NCBI RefSeq assembly: GCF_051967575.1
Contig: NZ_JBQCJW010000029.1
Coordinates: 1 to 44,935 of the forward strand
DNA length: 44,935 nt
Reading direction: 5' to 3'
From: Solibacillus silvestris_B
GTDB lineage: Bacteria > Bacillota > Bacilli > Bacillales_A > Planococcaceae
The notes beneath the pieces were generated by a model. The model worked only from the letters and a program-made list of their open reading frames with translations, was not told the origin of the DNA and did not search any database. The position numbers were made by a program, and so were the translations under genes. Shown in pieces: positions 8,595 to 17,036 of the stretch (position 1 is the stretch's first letter; each line of letters starts with the position of its first letter).

Positions 8595-8960
8595 ATGAGT
8601 GAGCAATATAATTTTGATAAAATGATTGAAGGTCAGGAGCAGCATTACTCCGATAAAAAGTTTTTAAATAAAATAAAAAACTTCGGCGGGGGATTAGGCT
8701 ATAAGGCGATTCAGGCTGCCGTGACGCTTTTTGTGGCATTGCGTAGCCCGAATATGTCAAAAGCGAATAAACTTATCGTTCTTGGAGCGCTTGGCTATTT
8801 CATTTTGCCGATTGACTTGATTGCCGATTTCTTGCCTTTAATCGGTTTGTCTGATGATGCGTTTATTATTTTGACTGCACTTGGCAAAGTGTATTTATCT
8901 ATTACAGAAGACATGAAGCTGGAAGCAAAGCAATTAATTGATTCGAAATTTAATCGGTAA
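8595..8960 (+). CDS. DUF1232 (YkvA-like) small membrane protein
   Basis: A 121-residue protein. Its core reads GALGYFILPIDLIADFLPLIGLSDDAFIIL (about residues 70-99 split across two hydrophobic segments), the hallmark of DUF1232/YkvA proteins. The conserved P-D pair and the LIGLSDD turn are intact. Biochemical function of the family is not established. A strong AAAGGAG ribosome site precedes the ATG, and a TATAAT near 8543 may be its promoter, though with a weak -35. It is followed, on the other strand, by a terminator serving the BadF-type kinase gene. Confidence 0.88.
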   Translation: MSEQYNFDKMIEGQEQHYSDKKFLNKIKNFGGGLGYKAIQAAVTLFVALRSPNMSKANKLIVLGALGYFILPIDLIADFLPLIGLSDDAFIILTALGKVYLSITEDMKLEAKQLIDSKFNR

Positions 8961-9004
8961 TCTCCTTTTATTGAAATAATAATTTTAAGCAATCCCCTTA
9001 GTGT

Positions 9005-9051
9005 TGAAAAAAATGAAGGTCAAGGCGACAATGAATGTCCGCACTTGACCT
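9005..9051 (-). terminator. Terminator of the lyase/kinase operon
   Basis: AGGTCAAG (9017-9024) pairs with CTTGACCT (9044-9051). Additional GCG/CGC and ACA/TGT pairs lie inside, interrupted by single-base bulges. On the minus strand the hairpin is followed by a run of seven T. Confidence 0.88.
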
Positions 9052-9059
9052 ACATGTGT

Positions 9060-10007
9060 TTATTTTACAGGAAGCGCGCCGTTGATTTCTCGCAATCCCC
9101 GATTGAAAATGGCTTCCAAAGGCTTTTCATCACATAGCTTCACCGAGATATTTGGATGCGTTTTCTCGAGCTCCGCTATAATTAAATCCATTATACGGCG
9201 GTTATGTTTCAATACTCCGCCATTTAAAAATAATGTGTGCGCCTCATTTGCATATCCTGCATTTTTTAATGTCGTCGTTGCCAGCAATACAAGCTCATCC
9301 GCCGCTTTTCGCATAATTCTTTGGGCGACTGCATCTTCCATTTCCGCCGCCTTTTGCAAATACGAGCCAAAGCTAGCTAAACGCGCATTCGTATAATCCG
9401 AAGAATAGATTAAGTTAAACAGTTCATCTGTATTGTTTACTTGGTGACCTTTTAAAATAAGCTCTGTCAGTACAGTCGGCTTATTGCGTCCATCTGCAGC
9501 GCGGAAAATCGCCTTTGCAATATGCTTGCCGATCCAGTAGCCGCTTCCTTCATCACCGATACGATGACCCCACCCTCCAGCACGGGTAATAATATTATTC
9601 ATAAAGCTGTAGCAAATTGCTCCCGTACCTGAAATAAGCAAACTTACATTATTGTCCCCTAGTCCTTTTAAAGTAGCCTCCACATCATTTTCGATAATAA
9701 TTTGGCCAAAAGTAAAAGGACAGCGAGCAACACTTTCCTCTATAATTTCTTCGACTATTTTTTTGTCCTGCGCAGTGTCAACGCCTGAAATGGCAAATAC
9801 AGCGACATCGATTACTAAACTTGGCAAATGGGCTGCAGCACTGCGCAGTAAGCCTGTAAATACATGCCGTACATGCTCAATGCCGACAGCTTGGTAATTC
9901 GAGCTTGTGGAAGTAGCGGAAAATAGCTCGCGGCCATCTGTTGATCGAATTGTCATTACCGTTTTTGTTGCACCACCGTCAACTGCCAATATAAATCGAT
10001 TACTCAT
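9060..10007 (-). CDS. BadF/BadG-type sugar kinase (N-acetylglucosamine kinase family)
   Basis: A 315-residue ASKHA-fold kinase of the BadF/BadG/BcrA/BcrD family, to which eukaryotic and bacterial N-acetylglucosamine kinases belong. Seen: phosphate-1 loop LAVDGGATKTVMTIR near the N-terminus, the SGTGAICYS adenosine/phosphate segment, the GGWGHRIGDEGSGYWIG signature, and FLNGGVLKHN near the C-terminus. The ATG at 10007 shares ATGA with the stop of the upstream lyase, so translation is probably coupled; a GTG at 10019 is too close to the ribosome site. The sugar is unproven. BadF relatives in Bacillales often phosphorylate GlcNAc or MurNAc, but no amino-sugar genes lie nearby. Confidence 0.88.
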   Translation of the reverse strand: MSNRFILAVDGGATKTVMTIRSTDGRELFSATSTSSNYQAVGIEHVRHVFTGLLRSAAAHLPSLVIDVAVFAISGVDTAQDKKIVEEIIEESVARCPFTFGQIIIENDVEATLKGLGDNNVSLLISGTGAICYSFMNNIITRAGGWGHRIGDEGSGYWIGKHIAKAIFRAADGRNKPTVLTELILKGHQVNNTDELFNLIYSSDYTNARLASFGSYLQKAAEMEDAVAQRIMRKAADELVLLATTTLKNAGYANEAHTLFLNGGVLKHNRRIMDLIIAELEKTHPNISVKLCDEKPLEAIFNRGLREINGALPVK

Positions 10008-11524
10008 GGCTCGACCCACCCCTTTAAAATTTGTTCTAATTGATCTTCGGCTTGTAGAATCGCCTCCGTTTTTTCACGCAGCCAGTTTTCGAGCTGGGTA
10101 GAGTCATCTTGGGCTTGTACGAGCGATTTTCGCATCGTTGCAGGAGCCGGTCCGCCTTTTAATGTACGGATATTGACGAAGTACTCCGGCTGAATCGCCT
10201 GATAAAAGGCAATTTCATTAATTTGAAGAGGTTTCCCGGTAATTTCCAAGCATTTTTCGTTTGCCAAGTCCCATGTTAAGCTTGCAAGCGATTCTTCGTT
10301 ATTTGCAACGAGTTCACGTACACAAAGGCTCACTATTTTATGGGCCTGGCGGAATGAAATACTTTCAGATCGCACAAGGGAATCGGCTAGCTCTGTTACG
10401 TTGGCAAAGCTATTTTGGGCTCGCTTTAGTAAATTGTCCTTATTCACGTCCATCGTCACAATCAAACTGCCGAATAATTTATAAATGCCGACTAAACGGT
10501 CAATCGCACGCCATAAATATGGCTGCATATCATCCTCTGTATCGACGATATCTCCAAATGGCGTATTATGCACCATTTGCAGAACCGTTGCCGCATCCCC
10601 AACGACCGCAGACAGTAAAGAACGGGTATGCTCGATTGAAACAGGGTTGCGCTTTTGAGGCATGATGGAGCTTACTTGCACATATGGGCCTGCAAGCTTA
10701 AATGCATTAAATTCCTGTGTTGCCCATAATAAAAAGTCCTGTGATGTACGCCCCAAATTCAATGCGGCAAGTTGTACGATGCTGGCCGCTTCTGCGATAT
10801 AATCCGCTCCTGCTACGGCATCCCATGCGTTTTCGATTAAATCATCAAAGGCAAGAAGCTCCTGCATACGCTCACGGCTAATAGGGAAGCCCGTCGTCGT
10901 CAATGCGGCAGCTCCCATACTGCTGCGGTTAATCGTATTATATGCGGCTTGCATCCGTTTATAGTCGCGCGTCAACTGGTCGATAACAGCTTTTAAATAA
11001 TGGGCAAAGGTCGTCGGCTGTGCTTGCTGTGTATGTGTATAGCCAATCATAATTGTCTCGACATGCTCCTGTGCGAAGGCGATTAGGGAGTGGCGCAAAT
11101 TTAAAAGCTCCTGCATAAGCGTCAGCATTTTTTTTCGCAATGTCATGCGATAAATGGCAATTCCCATATCGTTCCGGCTTCGGCCGATATGTAAATTCCC
11201 GGAAATATCTCCTCCAAGCTCAATTAGTTTATTTTCGATGCGGAAAAATAAATCCTCAAACTGTGGGTTATAATCGCGTGTTTTGTAATACTCCAAATCT
11301 AATTTTTGAATGGCTTGTCCGATTCGGCATGCTTGGTCAGAAGTTACCAACTCTTGCTCCTCTAACATTTTCAAGTGGGCAATGTGAATTTGAAGCATCG
11401 AATCCAGGAAATGCTTGCGTGCCTCGTCATAAGCGGGCTGTAAAACCATTTGGCGATAACTGTTGGAAGGGAATAATATACCTTCTTTTTCGTTTATTTG
11501 ATCACGAAAATCTTGAAAGAACAT
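10004..11524 (-). CDS. Argininosuccinate-lyase-like protein of the fumarase/aspartase superfamily
   Basis: A 506-residue superfamily lyase, longer than the usual ~460 residues of ArgH. The superfamily signature SSIMPQKRNPVSIEH is intact, as are HIGRSRNDMG and YTHTQQAQPTTFAHY, all ArgH-like. By family it would split an amino-succinyl adduct to fumarate plus an amine or amino acid. No argG or other arginine genes are adjacent; instead it overlaps a BadF-type kinase by ATGA. A second, specialised lyase with a different adduct is therefore as likely as true arginine synthesis. Start at 11524 rests on GGAGG ten bases upstream; a start seven codons earlier would contain that site. Confidence 0.83.
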   Translation of the reverse strand: MFFQDFRDQINEKEGILFPSNSYRQMVLQPAYDEARKHFLDSMLQIHIAHLKMLEEQELVTSDQACRIGQAIQKLDLEYYKTRDYNPQFEDLFFRIENKLIELGGDISGNLHIGRSRNDMGIAIYRMTLRKKMLTLMQELLNLRHSLIAFAQEHVETIMIGYTHTQQAQPTTFAHYLKAVIDQLTRDYKRMQAAYNTINRSSMGAAALTTTGFPISRERMQELLAFDDLIENAWDAVAGADYIAEAASIVQLAALNLGRTSQDFLLWATQEFNAFKLAGPYVQVSSIMPQKRNPVSIEHTRSLLSAVVGDAATVLQMVHNTPFGDIVDTEDDMQPYLWRAIDRLVGIYKLFGSLIVTMDVNKDNLLKRAQNSFANVTELADSLVRSESISFRQAHKIVSLCVRELVANNEESLASLTWDLANEKCLEITGKPLQINEIAFYQAIQPEYFVNIRTLKGGPAPATMRKSLVQAQDDSTQLENWLREKTEAILQAEDQLEQILKGWVEP

Positions 11525-11654
11525 GATGAATAGGCCTCCAATCAAATGATAGAAACTACTACTAATACTCCTATTCTACAATTGTTAGAAAATTATATCA
11601 ATTCATACAGGGCAAGGAAAGAGGCTGAAAAAAGACGGCGATACGGCAAATGAC

Positions 11655-11688
11655 AACGGGGATGCACCAAAAAAGCGACATCCCCGTT
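11655..11688 (-). terminator. Hairpin just after the EamA gene
   Basis: AACGGGGATG (11655-11664) and CATCCCCGTT (11679-11688) form a perfect 10-bp stem with a 14-nt A-rich loop, six bases beyond the EamA stop codon. The following T-run on the minus strand is weak (GTCATTTGCC), so termination may be partial. Confidence 0.65.
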
Positions 11689-11693
11689 TCCAA

Positions 11694-12584
11694 TTATATA
11701 TTCAATTTTTTCGAAGTGAAGTACGACGGCAAAACCATGCCGAATAAAACAAGAATGATTCCACCGACTTGAATTAGCGTCAGACTTTCCTTTAATACAA
11801 TGACAGACACCGTGATCGCTACAGGCAATTCCATTGCACTTAAAATGGATACGAGTGCGCCGCCGACTTTCGGTGCGGCAATCGAGAATAATAAGATCGG
11901 AAAAATAATACCGAATAAACCGAGTGCCAAGCCAAATTTCCAAAGGCCGCCTGCCAATTGTCCGTTCCATACAATTTCAGGCGATAAAAAGATGGAAACG
12001 ATGATCAATGCCACAATAGATAAAATGAATGTACGGCCGATCGTCGTCACACCTTCAACAGGACGGGCATTAAATTGCAGAAAAGCAGCAAAGGTAAAGG
12101 CAGCAGATAATCCAAGTGCCCAGCCTTGCCAAGCGATTTGTGATAAGTCCACATCGAGAATGCCAGCAGCCAAAATCGTCCCTGCGATTAAAAATGCCAA
12201 AGAAATCATTTCAAGGCGGCTTGGCAGACGTCTTTTTATGAAGCAGTCCATGAAAAGCCCGATCCATGTAAATTGGAACAGCATGACAACCGCTAGTGAT
12301 GCCGGTAAATAATTTAAGGATTGTCCGTAAACAATACCTGTAACGGCTGTGCATATACCGGCTAATATTAATGTAACTACGCCCTTTTTTGTCAGCTTCG
12401 GCAATGTGCGCTGCGTCAAAACAAATAAAATAAGCGCAAGTAAAAATCCGAAAACATATTGGCTCGTAACCGCTTCCGCTGATGTATAGCCATGCTGCAT
12501 CGCGACTTTTACAATTGTTGATAAAATTCCGTAGCTGCTTGCCGCAATGACGACAAGCAATGAGTAAATCCAGTTTTGCTTCAT
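11694..12584 (-). CDS. EamA/DMT-family transporter
   Basis: A 296-residue protein with about ten hydrophobic helices in two EamA halves, typical of the drug/metabolite transporter superfamily of exporters. The N-terminal half opens WIYSLLVVIAASSYGILSTIVK, and the second repeat begins around residue 150. It ends with a short basic tail (YFTSKKLN). The substrate cannot be read from sequence; many relatives export amino acids or metabolites. The ATG is supported by AGGAAG upstream. It follows the acetyltransferase gene by only 12 bp on the same strand, so the two form an operon, a pairing that hints at modification and export of a small amine-like compound. Confidence 0.88.
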   Translation of the reverse strand: MKQNWIYSLLVVIAASSYGILSTIVKVAMQHGYTSAEAVTSQYVFGFLLALILFVLTQRTLPKLTKKGVVTLILAGICTAVTGIVYGQSLNYLPASLAVVMLFQFTWIGLFMDCFIKRRLPSRLEMISLAFLIAGTILAAGILDVDLSQIAWQGWALGLSAAFTFAAFLQFNARPVEGVTTIGRTFILSIVALIIVSIFLSPEIVWNGQLAGGLWKFGLALGLFGIIFPILLFSIAAPKVGGALVSILSAMELPVAITVSVIVLKESLTLIQVGGIILVLFGMVLPSYFTSKKLNI

Positions 12585-12595
12585 GTTGTTTCTTC

Positions 12596-13162
12596 CTATT
12601 CTAATAGCGATTTCACCATATGATGAAATGGCTCGTTAATAATTGTCCAGCTTTCTTTAGTATGGTAGCCCATCCGTTCATATAGGCGCCTTGCATCGAC
12701 TTTTTCCAGCTCTACATTCAAGGAAATTTTGTCGTATCCTAATTGCCTGCCTTGCTGTTCGGCAAATTGCAGCAGCATCGTGCCAATGCCAAGGCCGCGC
12801 GCCTTTTCAGAGACACAAATCGTATCGATATAATATTCATCCATATGCGCTTCTACATCTAACGTAATTTGCAGCCCTCTTTCCGCCAACTGTGCTTCAA
12901 GCTGACGGTCGAGAATATACCCGGCACGTCCGTCATAAAGAACGACAATGCCTAATATTTCGCCATTTTGTTCCGCGACGAATGTGTTTAAATAGCTGTG
13001 GCGATTGTTTGTGTCTTTCACAAACTGTTCCAAGGACAACAGAATTTTAGGGAGTTCATGCTCTCCAGTCAAATTATTTGCAATGTCACCAATCGCGTCA
13101 TAAATTAAAGGTGCAACAGCATTCGCATCTTTTATATCCGCTTGTCGAATGGTAATCGTCAT
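12596..13162 (-). CDS. GNAT-family N-acetyltransferase
   Basis: A 188-residue acetyl-CoA-dependent acetyltransferase. It opens MTITIRQADIKDANAVAPLIYDA, then has IDTICVSEKARGLGIGTMLLQFAEQQ, where the RGLGIG pocket is the Q/RxxGxG/A acetyl-CoA signature. NVELEKVDARRLYERMGY is the typical GNAT end. The start at 13162 is set by AAGGAG nine bases upstream. A 49-residue upstream extension is open but has atypical, lysine/isoleucine-rich content and is rejected. First gene of a two-gene unit with the EamA transporter; it diverges from the PfkB kinase. Confidence 0.9.
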   Translation of the reverse strand: MTITIRQADIKDANAVAPLIYDAIGDIANNLTGEHELPKILLSLEQFVKDTNNRHSYLNTFVAEQNGEILGIVVLYDGRAGYILDRQLEAQLAERGLQITLDVEAHMDEYYIDTICVSEKARGLGIGTMLLQFAEQQGRQLGYDKISLNVELEKVDARRLYERMGYHTKESWTIINEPFHHMVKSLLE

Positions 13163-13312
13163 CCATATCATCTCCTTACCGAAACACAGTATAACAGAAA
13201 AAAATGCAGTTCGCGAAAAAAGGATTAGTTTCAGAATAGTACAAAGTTTTATAAATATATCTTTTCTATGGTAAATTAATAAGAACTTACAACGTCGGAG
13301 GTTAAACATTTA

Positions 13313-14260
13313 ATGGGTCAATTAGACAAAGAATTCATCTTGGTTTATGGAGATGCATTCATTGATTATATTGCAAATGATCAGACCAATACTTCATTTA
13401 CGAAGTATTTAGGTGGCGCAACAATTAATGTTGCAGCAGGGATTAGTCGTATTGGGGCACCGTCAGCGCTTATTACAATTACAGGTGATGACGAAACATC
13501 GGAATTTTGCCGTCAGGAAATCGCAAAAGAAGGCGTGAATATGGATTTTGCTGTATTTGACGCGAAGAAACGGGTAAGTGGTGTATATGTGCATTTAACG
13601 GAAAACTGTGAGCGTGTATTTAAAGATTATGTCGATGAGACACCGAATTTACAAGTAACGCCTGAGCAGTTACAGGAAGAAGCATTCAAACGTGCTTCGA
13701 TTTTAAATGTTTGTTCAGGGACGATGTTTGAAGAAACTGCATTAAAAACAACACGTGCCGCAGTGGATATGGCGAAGGATAAAGGAGCGATTATCGCAAT
13801 CGATGCGAATATCCGTCCGCTTCGTTGGGAATCTGAGGAAATCTGCCGTGAGACGATTACTTCATTCTTTGAAGATGCAGATATTTTAAAGCTGACAGAT
13901 GAAGAGCTGTTTTTCATGACAGAGTCGTCAACGATTGAAGAGGGCTTGCAGAAATTGGACGAGCTATTAGTGCCGATCGTGTTAATTACAGTAGGTGCTG
14001 ACGGCGCATATGCGGTGTTGAATGGGGAAATTACACATGTTCCCGTTGAACGCGTTGTCCCGGTAGACACGACAGGCGCGGGTGATGCATTTATGGCGGG
14101 TGTACTGCGCTATGTCCATTTCAATGGTCTCCCTACGGTAAAAGAAGACTTAATAAGCTGTGTCGCGTTTGGCAATAAGCTCGGGGCAATGGCTGCGACT
14201 AAAGCAGGCGCATTAACCGCATTGCCGAACTACGAGGAAATTAAGCATTTAATTAAATAA
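13313..14260 (+). CDS. PfkB-family carbohydrate kinase (fructokinase/ribokinase-like)
   Basis: A 315-residue PfkB-family sugar kinase acting in the cytoplasm. The first signature is GGATINVAAGISRIG (about residues 40-54). The second, DTTGAGDAF, is at 252-260 with catalytic Asp258. A DANIRPLRW segment near residue 165 is typical of fructokinase-like members, so fructose or a related sugar is my preferred substrate, unproven. No sugar transporter is adjacent. GGAGG lies 11 bases before the ATG, a slightly long spacing; no nearer start fits. It is followed by an intrinsic terminator and appears monocistronic. Confidence 0.88.
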   Translation: MGQLDKEFILVYGDAFIDYIANDQTNTSFTKYLGGATINVAAGISRIGAPSALITITGDDETSEFCRQEIAKEGVNMDFAVFDAKKRVSGVYVHLTENCERVFKDYVDETPNLQVTPEQLQEEAFKRASILNVCSGTMFEETALKTTRAAVDMAKDKGAIIAIDANIRPLRWESEEICRETITSFFEDADILKLTDEELFFMTESSTIEEGLQKLDELLVPIVLITVGADGAYAVLNGEITHVPVERVVPVDTTGAGDAFMAGVLRYVHFNGLPTVKEDLISCVAFGNKLGAMAATKAGALTALPNYEEIKHLIK

Positions 14261-14277
14261 AAATTTATATACAGCAG

Positions 14278-14318
14278 GCTGTCCCCAAAGTATTTTACCT
14301 ATTGGAGGCAGCTTTTTT
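14278..14318 (+). terminator. Terminator after the PfkB kinase gene
   Basis: GCTGTC at 14278-14283 pairs with GGCAGC at 14307-14312 (one G-U), extended by C/G pairs inside. Six T follow at 14313-14318. Confidence 0.75.
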
Positions 14319-14371
14319 ATTGAACGCAGTTTTGGAGGGAGGCTTTGCATACTGACTGTTATGGTTACGGT

Positions 14372-14668
14372 TATTAGAAGAATGAAGCCGTTTATTAGAA
14401 CAAGAGGCTTTGTTATTAGAAAATGAGGGGAGAAAGAGCGGGACAGGGCCTTTATTTTATCATGAATAGAGGTGAAAGAATGGCGTTTTGATTTTAATTA
14501 GAACAATGGTAAGGAATATTAGAGCAAGTCGGAGTGATATTAGAAAATACCTTGGCGATATTAGCCCAATGGATCCGGATTTTAGAACAATGAACGGATA
14601 TATTAGAAACTCGCAATTTTATTAGAACAAATAAAAATATATTAGAACAATTCAAAGTATATTAGAAT
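14372..14668. repeat. Degenerate array with ATTAGAACAA core at 21-bp pitch
   Basis: Twelve copies of a core close to ATTAGAACAA begin at 14373, 14394, 14415, 14497, 14518, 14539, 14560, 14581, 14602, 14621, 14641 and 14661. Steps are 21 bp in seven cases (14373-14415 and 14497-14602), then 19, 20 and 20, with one 82-bp gap (14415 to 14497). Only the first ~10 bases are conserved; the remaining ~11 differ in every unit, although most end in AT before the next core. It fills most of the 556-bp gap between the PfkB terminator and the XRE regulator. It is not a CRISPR (unit and spacer are too short) nor a simple tandem copy (spacers differ). In one frame, units 14497-14602 are open (about 48 codons to a TAG) but there is no ribosome site, so I do not call a gene. 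Confidence 0.85.
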
Positions 14669-14816
14669 ATCTGCCTCCAACCCCCAACTGAAGGTAAAAA
14701 TTCATACATCGTTTCCCCATCCGCAACCGTAAGTTGACAAAATCTCCATTATGTAAGAATTAGTCGCTATTAAACCGCAAAATTTCTTTTTATAATAAGG
14801 ATAAAGAGGTGAGGGC

Positions 14817-15935
14817 ATGAATAACTTTCAATTTGCGGCCGTTTTCACAAATCATCGTAAGCAATTACAATTGACACAAGAGGAAATTGCACGTCATGTC
14901 GGGGTATCAAGGGCGGCTGTTTCCAAGTGGGAGAAGGGACAAAGCTATCCGGATATCGCACTGTTGCCGAAGCTTGCGACATTTTTCAATATTTCAATTG
15001 ATGCACTGCTCGGATATGAGCCGCAATTGACAGATGAACGAATCTTAAAAATGTACGCGGAATTAGCACAGCGCTTTTCAAAGGAGCCATTTGCTGAGGT
15101 TGAGGCAACGATTGATCAGCTGGTTGAGGAATATTATAGTTGTTTCCCGTTTTTACTTAAAATGGCGCAACTTTACGTCAACTATTTTAATCTGGCACAG
15201 GAAAAGGAAGCCGTTGCTGGTAAAATTCAGGATCTCTGCATACGTGTGAAGGAATTTAGCGGAGATTACCGTATGAAGAATGAGGCGAATTTACTGGAGG
15301 CTTATACGTATATTTTAAAAGGGGAACCTCAGCATGTGCTTGAATTATTAGGTGAAGATGCGGTAATTCATCTTGGGACTGAGCAGCTCATTGCTACGGC
15401 ACAAATGATGCTGGGAAATACAGAAAAGGCAAAGGAAATTCATCAGGTCAATATGTATCAGCATTTGTTGTATATGATTACAAATGCGAATGAGGCACTG
15501 GGATTGGAAATGGGAAATGAAGCGTATTTTGAACAGTCGGTAAATCGGATTGAAATATTGATTGATACATTTCATCTGGAAAAGATAAATATACACAATA
15601 CGCTTCTGTTTTATATGAGGGCAGCGAGCGGATACGCAGTACAAAATCATTTAGAAAAAGCAATTCGCTGTATTGAGCGCTACGTAAAAATTTGTTCACA
15701 AATCAAATTCCCGCTTCAACTTACAGGTGGGGACTATTTTTACTTGCTGGATGATTGGATTGAAAAGGAAGTTATGCTCAGTACGCAACCGCCACGTGAT
15801 GAAGAAACGATTAAAAAATCGATTTATGAAGGTATTGCCGTTAACCCGTTGTTGGCGAATGTACAAAATGATACGCGCTATAAAAGTTTATTAGTTAACT
15901 TAAAGCATCATTTAAGAATTAAGGAGGAAATTTAA
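14817..15935 (+). CDS. XRE-family transcriptional regulator with long C-terminal helical domain
   Basis: A 372-residue protein. Residues ~8-65 form an HTH_3/XRE domain: LTQEEIARHVGVSRAAVSKWEKGQSYPDI with DALLGYE closing it, the common Firmicute form. The remaining ~300 residues are helical and TPR-like, with no catalytic motif, and may sense a ligand or peptide. GAGGTGAGGG lies just before the ATG. A TTGACA stands at 14734-14739 and a TATAAT at 14791-14796, but they are too far apart to be one promoter. The next gene starts one base after this stop and has its AAGGAGG inside this gene, so this regulator heads the ABC operon and probably controls it. Confidence 0.9.
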   Translation: MNNFQFAAVFTNHRKQLQLTQEEIARHVGVSRAAVSKWEKGQSYPDIALLPKLATFFNISIDALLGYEPQLTDERILKMYAELAQRFSKEPFAEVEATIDQLVEEYYSCFPFLLKMAQLYVNYFNLAQEKEAVAGKIQDLCIRVKEFSGDYRMKNEANLLEAYTYILKGEPQHVLELLGEDAVIHLGTEQLIATAQMMLGNTEKAKEIHQVNMYQHLLYMITNANEALGLEMGNEAYFEQSVNRIEILIDTFHLEKINIHNTLLFYMRAASGYAVQNHLEKAIRCIERYVKICSQIKFPLQLTGGDYFYLLDDWIEKEVMLSTQPPRDEETIKKSIYEGIAVNPLLANVQNDTRYKSLLVNLKHHLRIKEEI

Positions 15936-15936
15936 T

Positions 15937-16137
15937 ATGGAAGAATTATCGCAAATTCCATGGGGATTAATCGCCCCTTTACTAGTATTGCAGTTTGTAT
16001 TAGCCATAGTTGTCATCATTGATATTAATCGTATTCATGAAACGCGGGGACCGAAGTGGGCTTGGATTCTCGTATCGCTTTTTGTCAATACACTTGGACC
16101 GGTCGCCTACTTTCTTTTCGGACGGAAAAGCCAATGA
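15937..16137 (+). CDS. YxlE-like PLDc_N membrane protein
   Basis: A 66-residue protein with two hydrophobic segments: about residues 10-27, and WAWILVSLFVNTLGPVAYFLF near the end. Basic residues lie between and after them. This is the PLDc_N (phospholipase D nuclease N-terminal) domain, found alone in Bacillus YxlE, where it belongs to the sigY operon and is linked to negative control of SigY. It starts one base after the XRE stop with AAGGAGG seven or more bases upstream, and its stop overlaps the ABC ATPase start by ATGA. Its role as a membrane partner of the ABC module or regulator is inferred from the yxlEFG order. Confidence 0.85.
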   Translation: MEELSQIPWGLIAPLLVLQFVLAIVVIIDINRIHETRGPKWAWILVSLFVNTLGPVAYFLFGRKSQ

Positions 16138-17036
16138 TCTGTATTGAAGTGAAAGGTCTCACAAAGCAGTTTGGCATGAAAAAAGTGGTGGAGGATTTAT
16201 CGTTTACTTTACCGATGCATACATCAACAGCGCTTATCGGTCCGAATGGCGCGGGTAAAACGACGGCACTTTCGATGCTTGCCAATATACTGGTGCCGAC
16301 AAGCGGCAAGATCATCATGCCGGGTGTGAATGATATACGCAGTGCAATCGGCTTTTTGCCTCAATATCCTCAGTATTATTCCTGGCTGACGGCATTGGAA
16401 TATATGGAGATGGTGGCCAATTTAAGCGGTCTTGAAAAGCGTTCTCTAAAAAATGAATGCAAAAAAATGCTGGAGTTTGTTGGCCTGCAGGATGCGATGA
16501 ATAAAAAGACCGAGACGTTTTCAGGAGGAATGAAGCAGCGTTTAGGTATTGCCCAGGCACTTGTTCATAAACCGAAGCTTCTGTTACTGGATGAGCCGGT
16601 ATCGGCACTTGATCCGGTTGGACGTCGGGAAGTAATGAACTTGTTGAAGGAAGTGCAACAACAAACAACGATTTTGTACTCGACACATATTTTAAATGAT
16701 GCGGAGGAAATGACAGACCAGCTGTTGTTTCTCCGAGACGGGCGATTAGTGGAGCAAGGTTCGCTGCAAGAAGTGAAGGCTAAGTTTGATGAGCCACGCT
16801 ATAAAATTACGTTTTCAAACATTGATGAAGCATTGCAATTTGCCAGCCAGTCGACACTTCGAGCTAATGCAACGAGAAATATTGTATATATCGACATTTT
16901 AAAGGAAAGTCCTTCTATGCAACAGCTGCTGCAACAATTGGCAGTGTCTCCATATGAGGTCGTGAAGGTGGAGCGGCAAACGGCAAGTTTGGAAGAAATA
17001 TTTATGAAGGTGGCGGGTGAGCATGCAACAATTTAA
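16134..17036 (+). CDS. ABC transporter ATP-binding protein, YxlF-like
   Basis: A 300-residue ATPase subunit. Seen: Walker A GPNGAGKTT (about residues 39-47), a Q-loop segment GFLPQYPQYYSW, signature FSGGMKQRLG, Walker B LLLLDEPVSALDP and switch histidine STHIL. The C-terminal ~80 residues are the variable extension common in ABC-2-type exporters. The ATG at 16134 shares ATGA with the upstream stop, which sets the start. The reading frame is open further upstream but overlaps yxlE-like sequence. Paired with the permease that overlaps its 3' end. The substrate is unknown; such systems often confer self-protection or export peptides or lipids. Confidence 0.92.
   Translation: MICIEVKGLTKQFGMKKVVEDLSFTLPMHTSTALIGPNGAGKTTALSMLANILVPTSGKIIMPGVNDIRSAIGFLPQYPQYYSWLTALEYMEMVANLSGLEKRSLKNECKKMLEFVGLQDAMNKKTETFSGGMKQRLGIAQALVHKPKLLLLDEPVSALDPVGRREVMNLLKEVQQQTTILYSTHILNDAEEMTDQLLFLRDGRLVEQGSLQEVKAKFDEPRYKITFSNIDEALQFASQSTLRANATRNIVYIDILKESPSMQQLLQQLAVSPYEVVKVERQTASLEEIFMKVAGEHATI

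Noticed and set aside
11800..12312. Long open frame antisense to the EamA gene
   Set aside because: It is a shadow of the transporter gene, with proline/serine/alanine-rich sequence and no family motif.
13163..13309. N-terminal extension of the acetyltransferase
   Set aside because: It is open but its composition is unlike a GNAT N-terminus, and an AAGGAG site with correct spacing marks the start at 13162.
14372..14668. CRISPR-like reading of the 21-bp array
   Set aside because: Units are 21 bp with about 10 conserved bases. True CRISPR repeats are longer (about 23-47 bp) and nearly identical, with spacers of at least 20 bp, and no cas genes are near.
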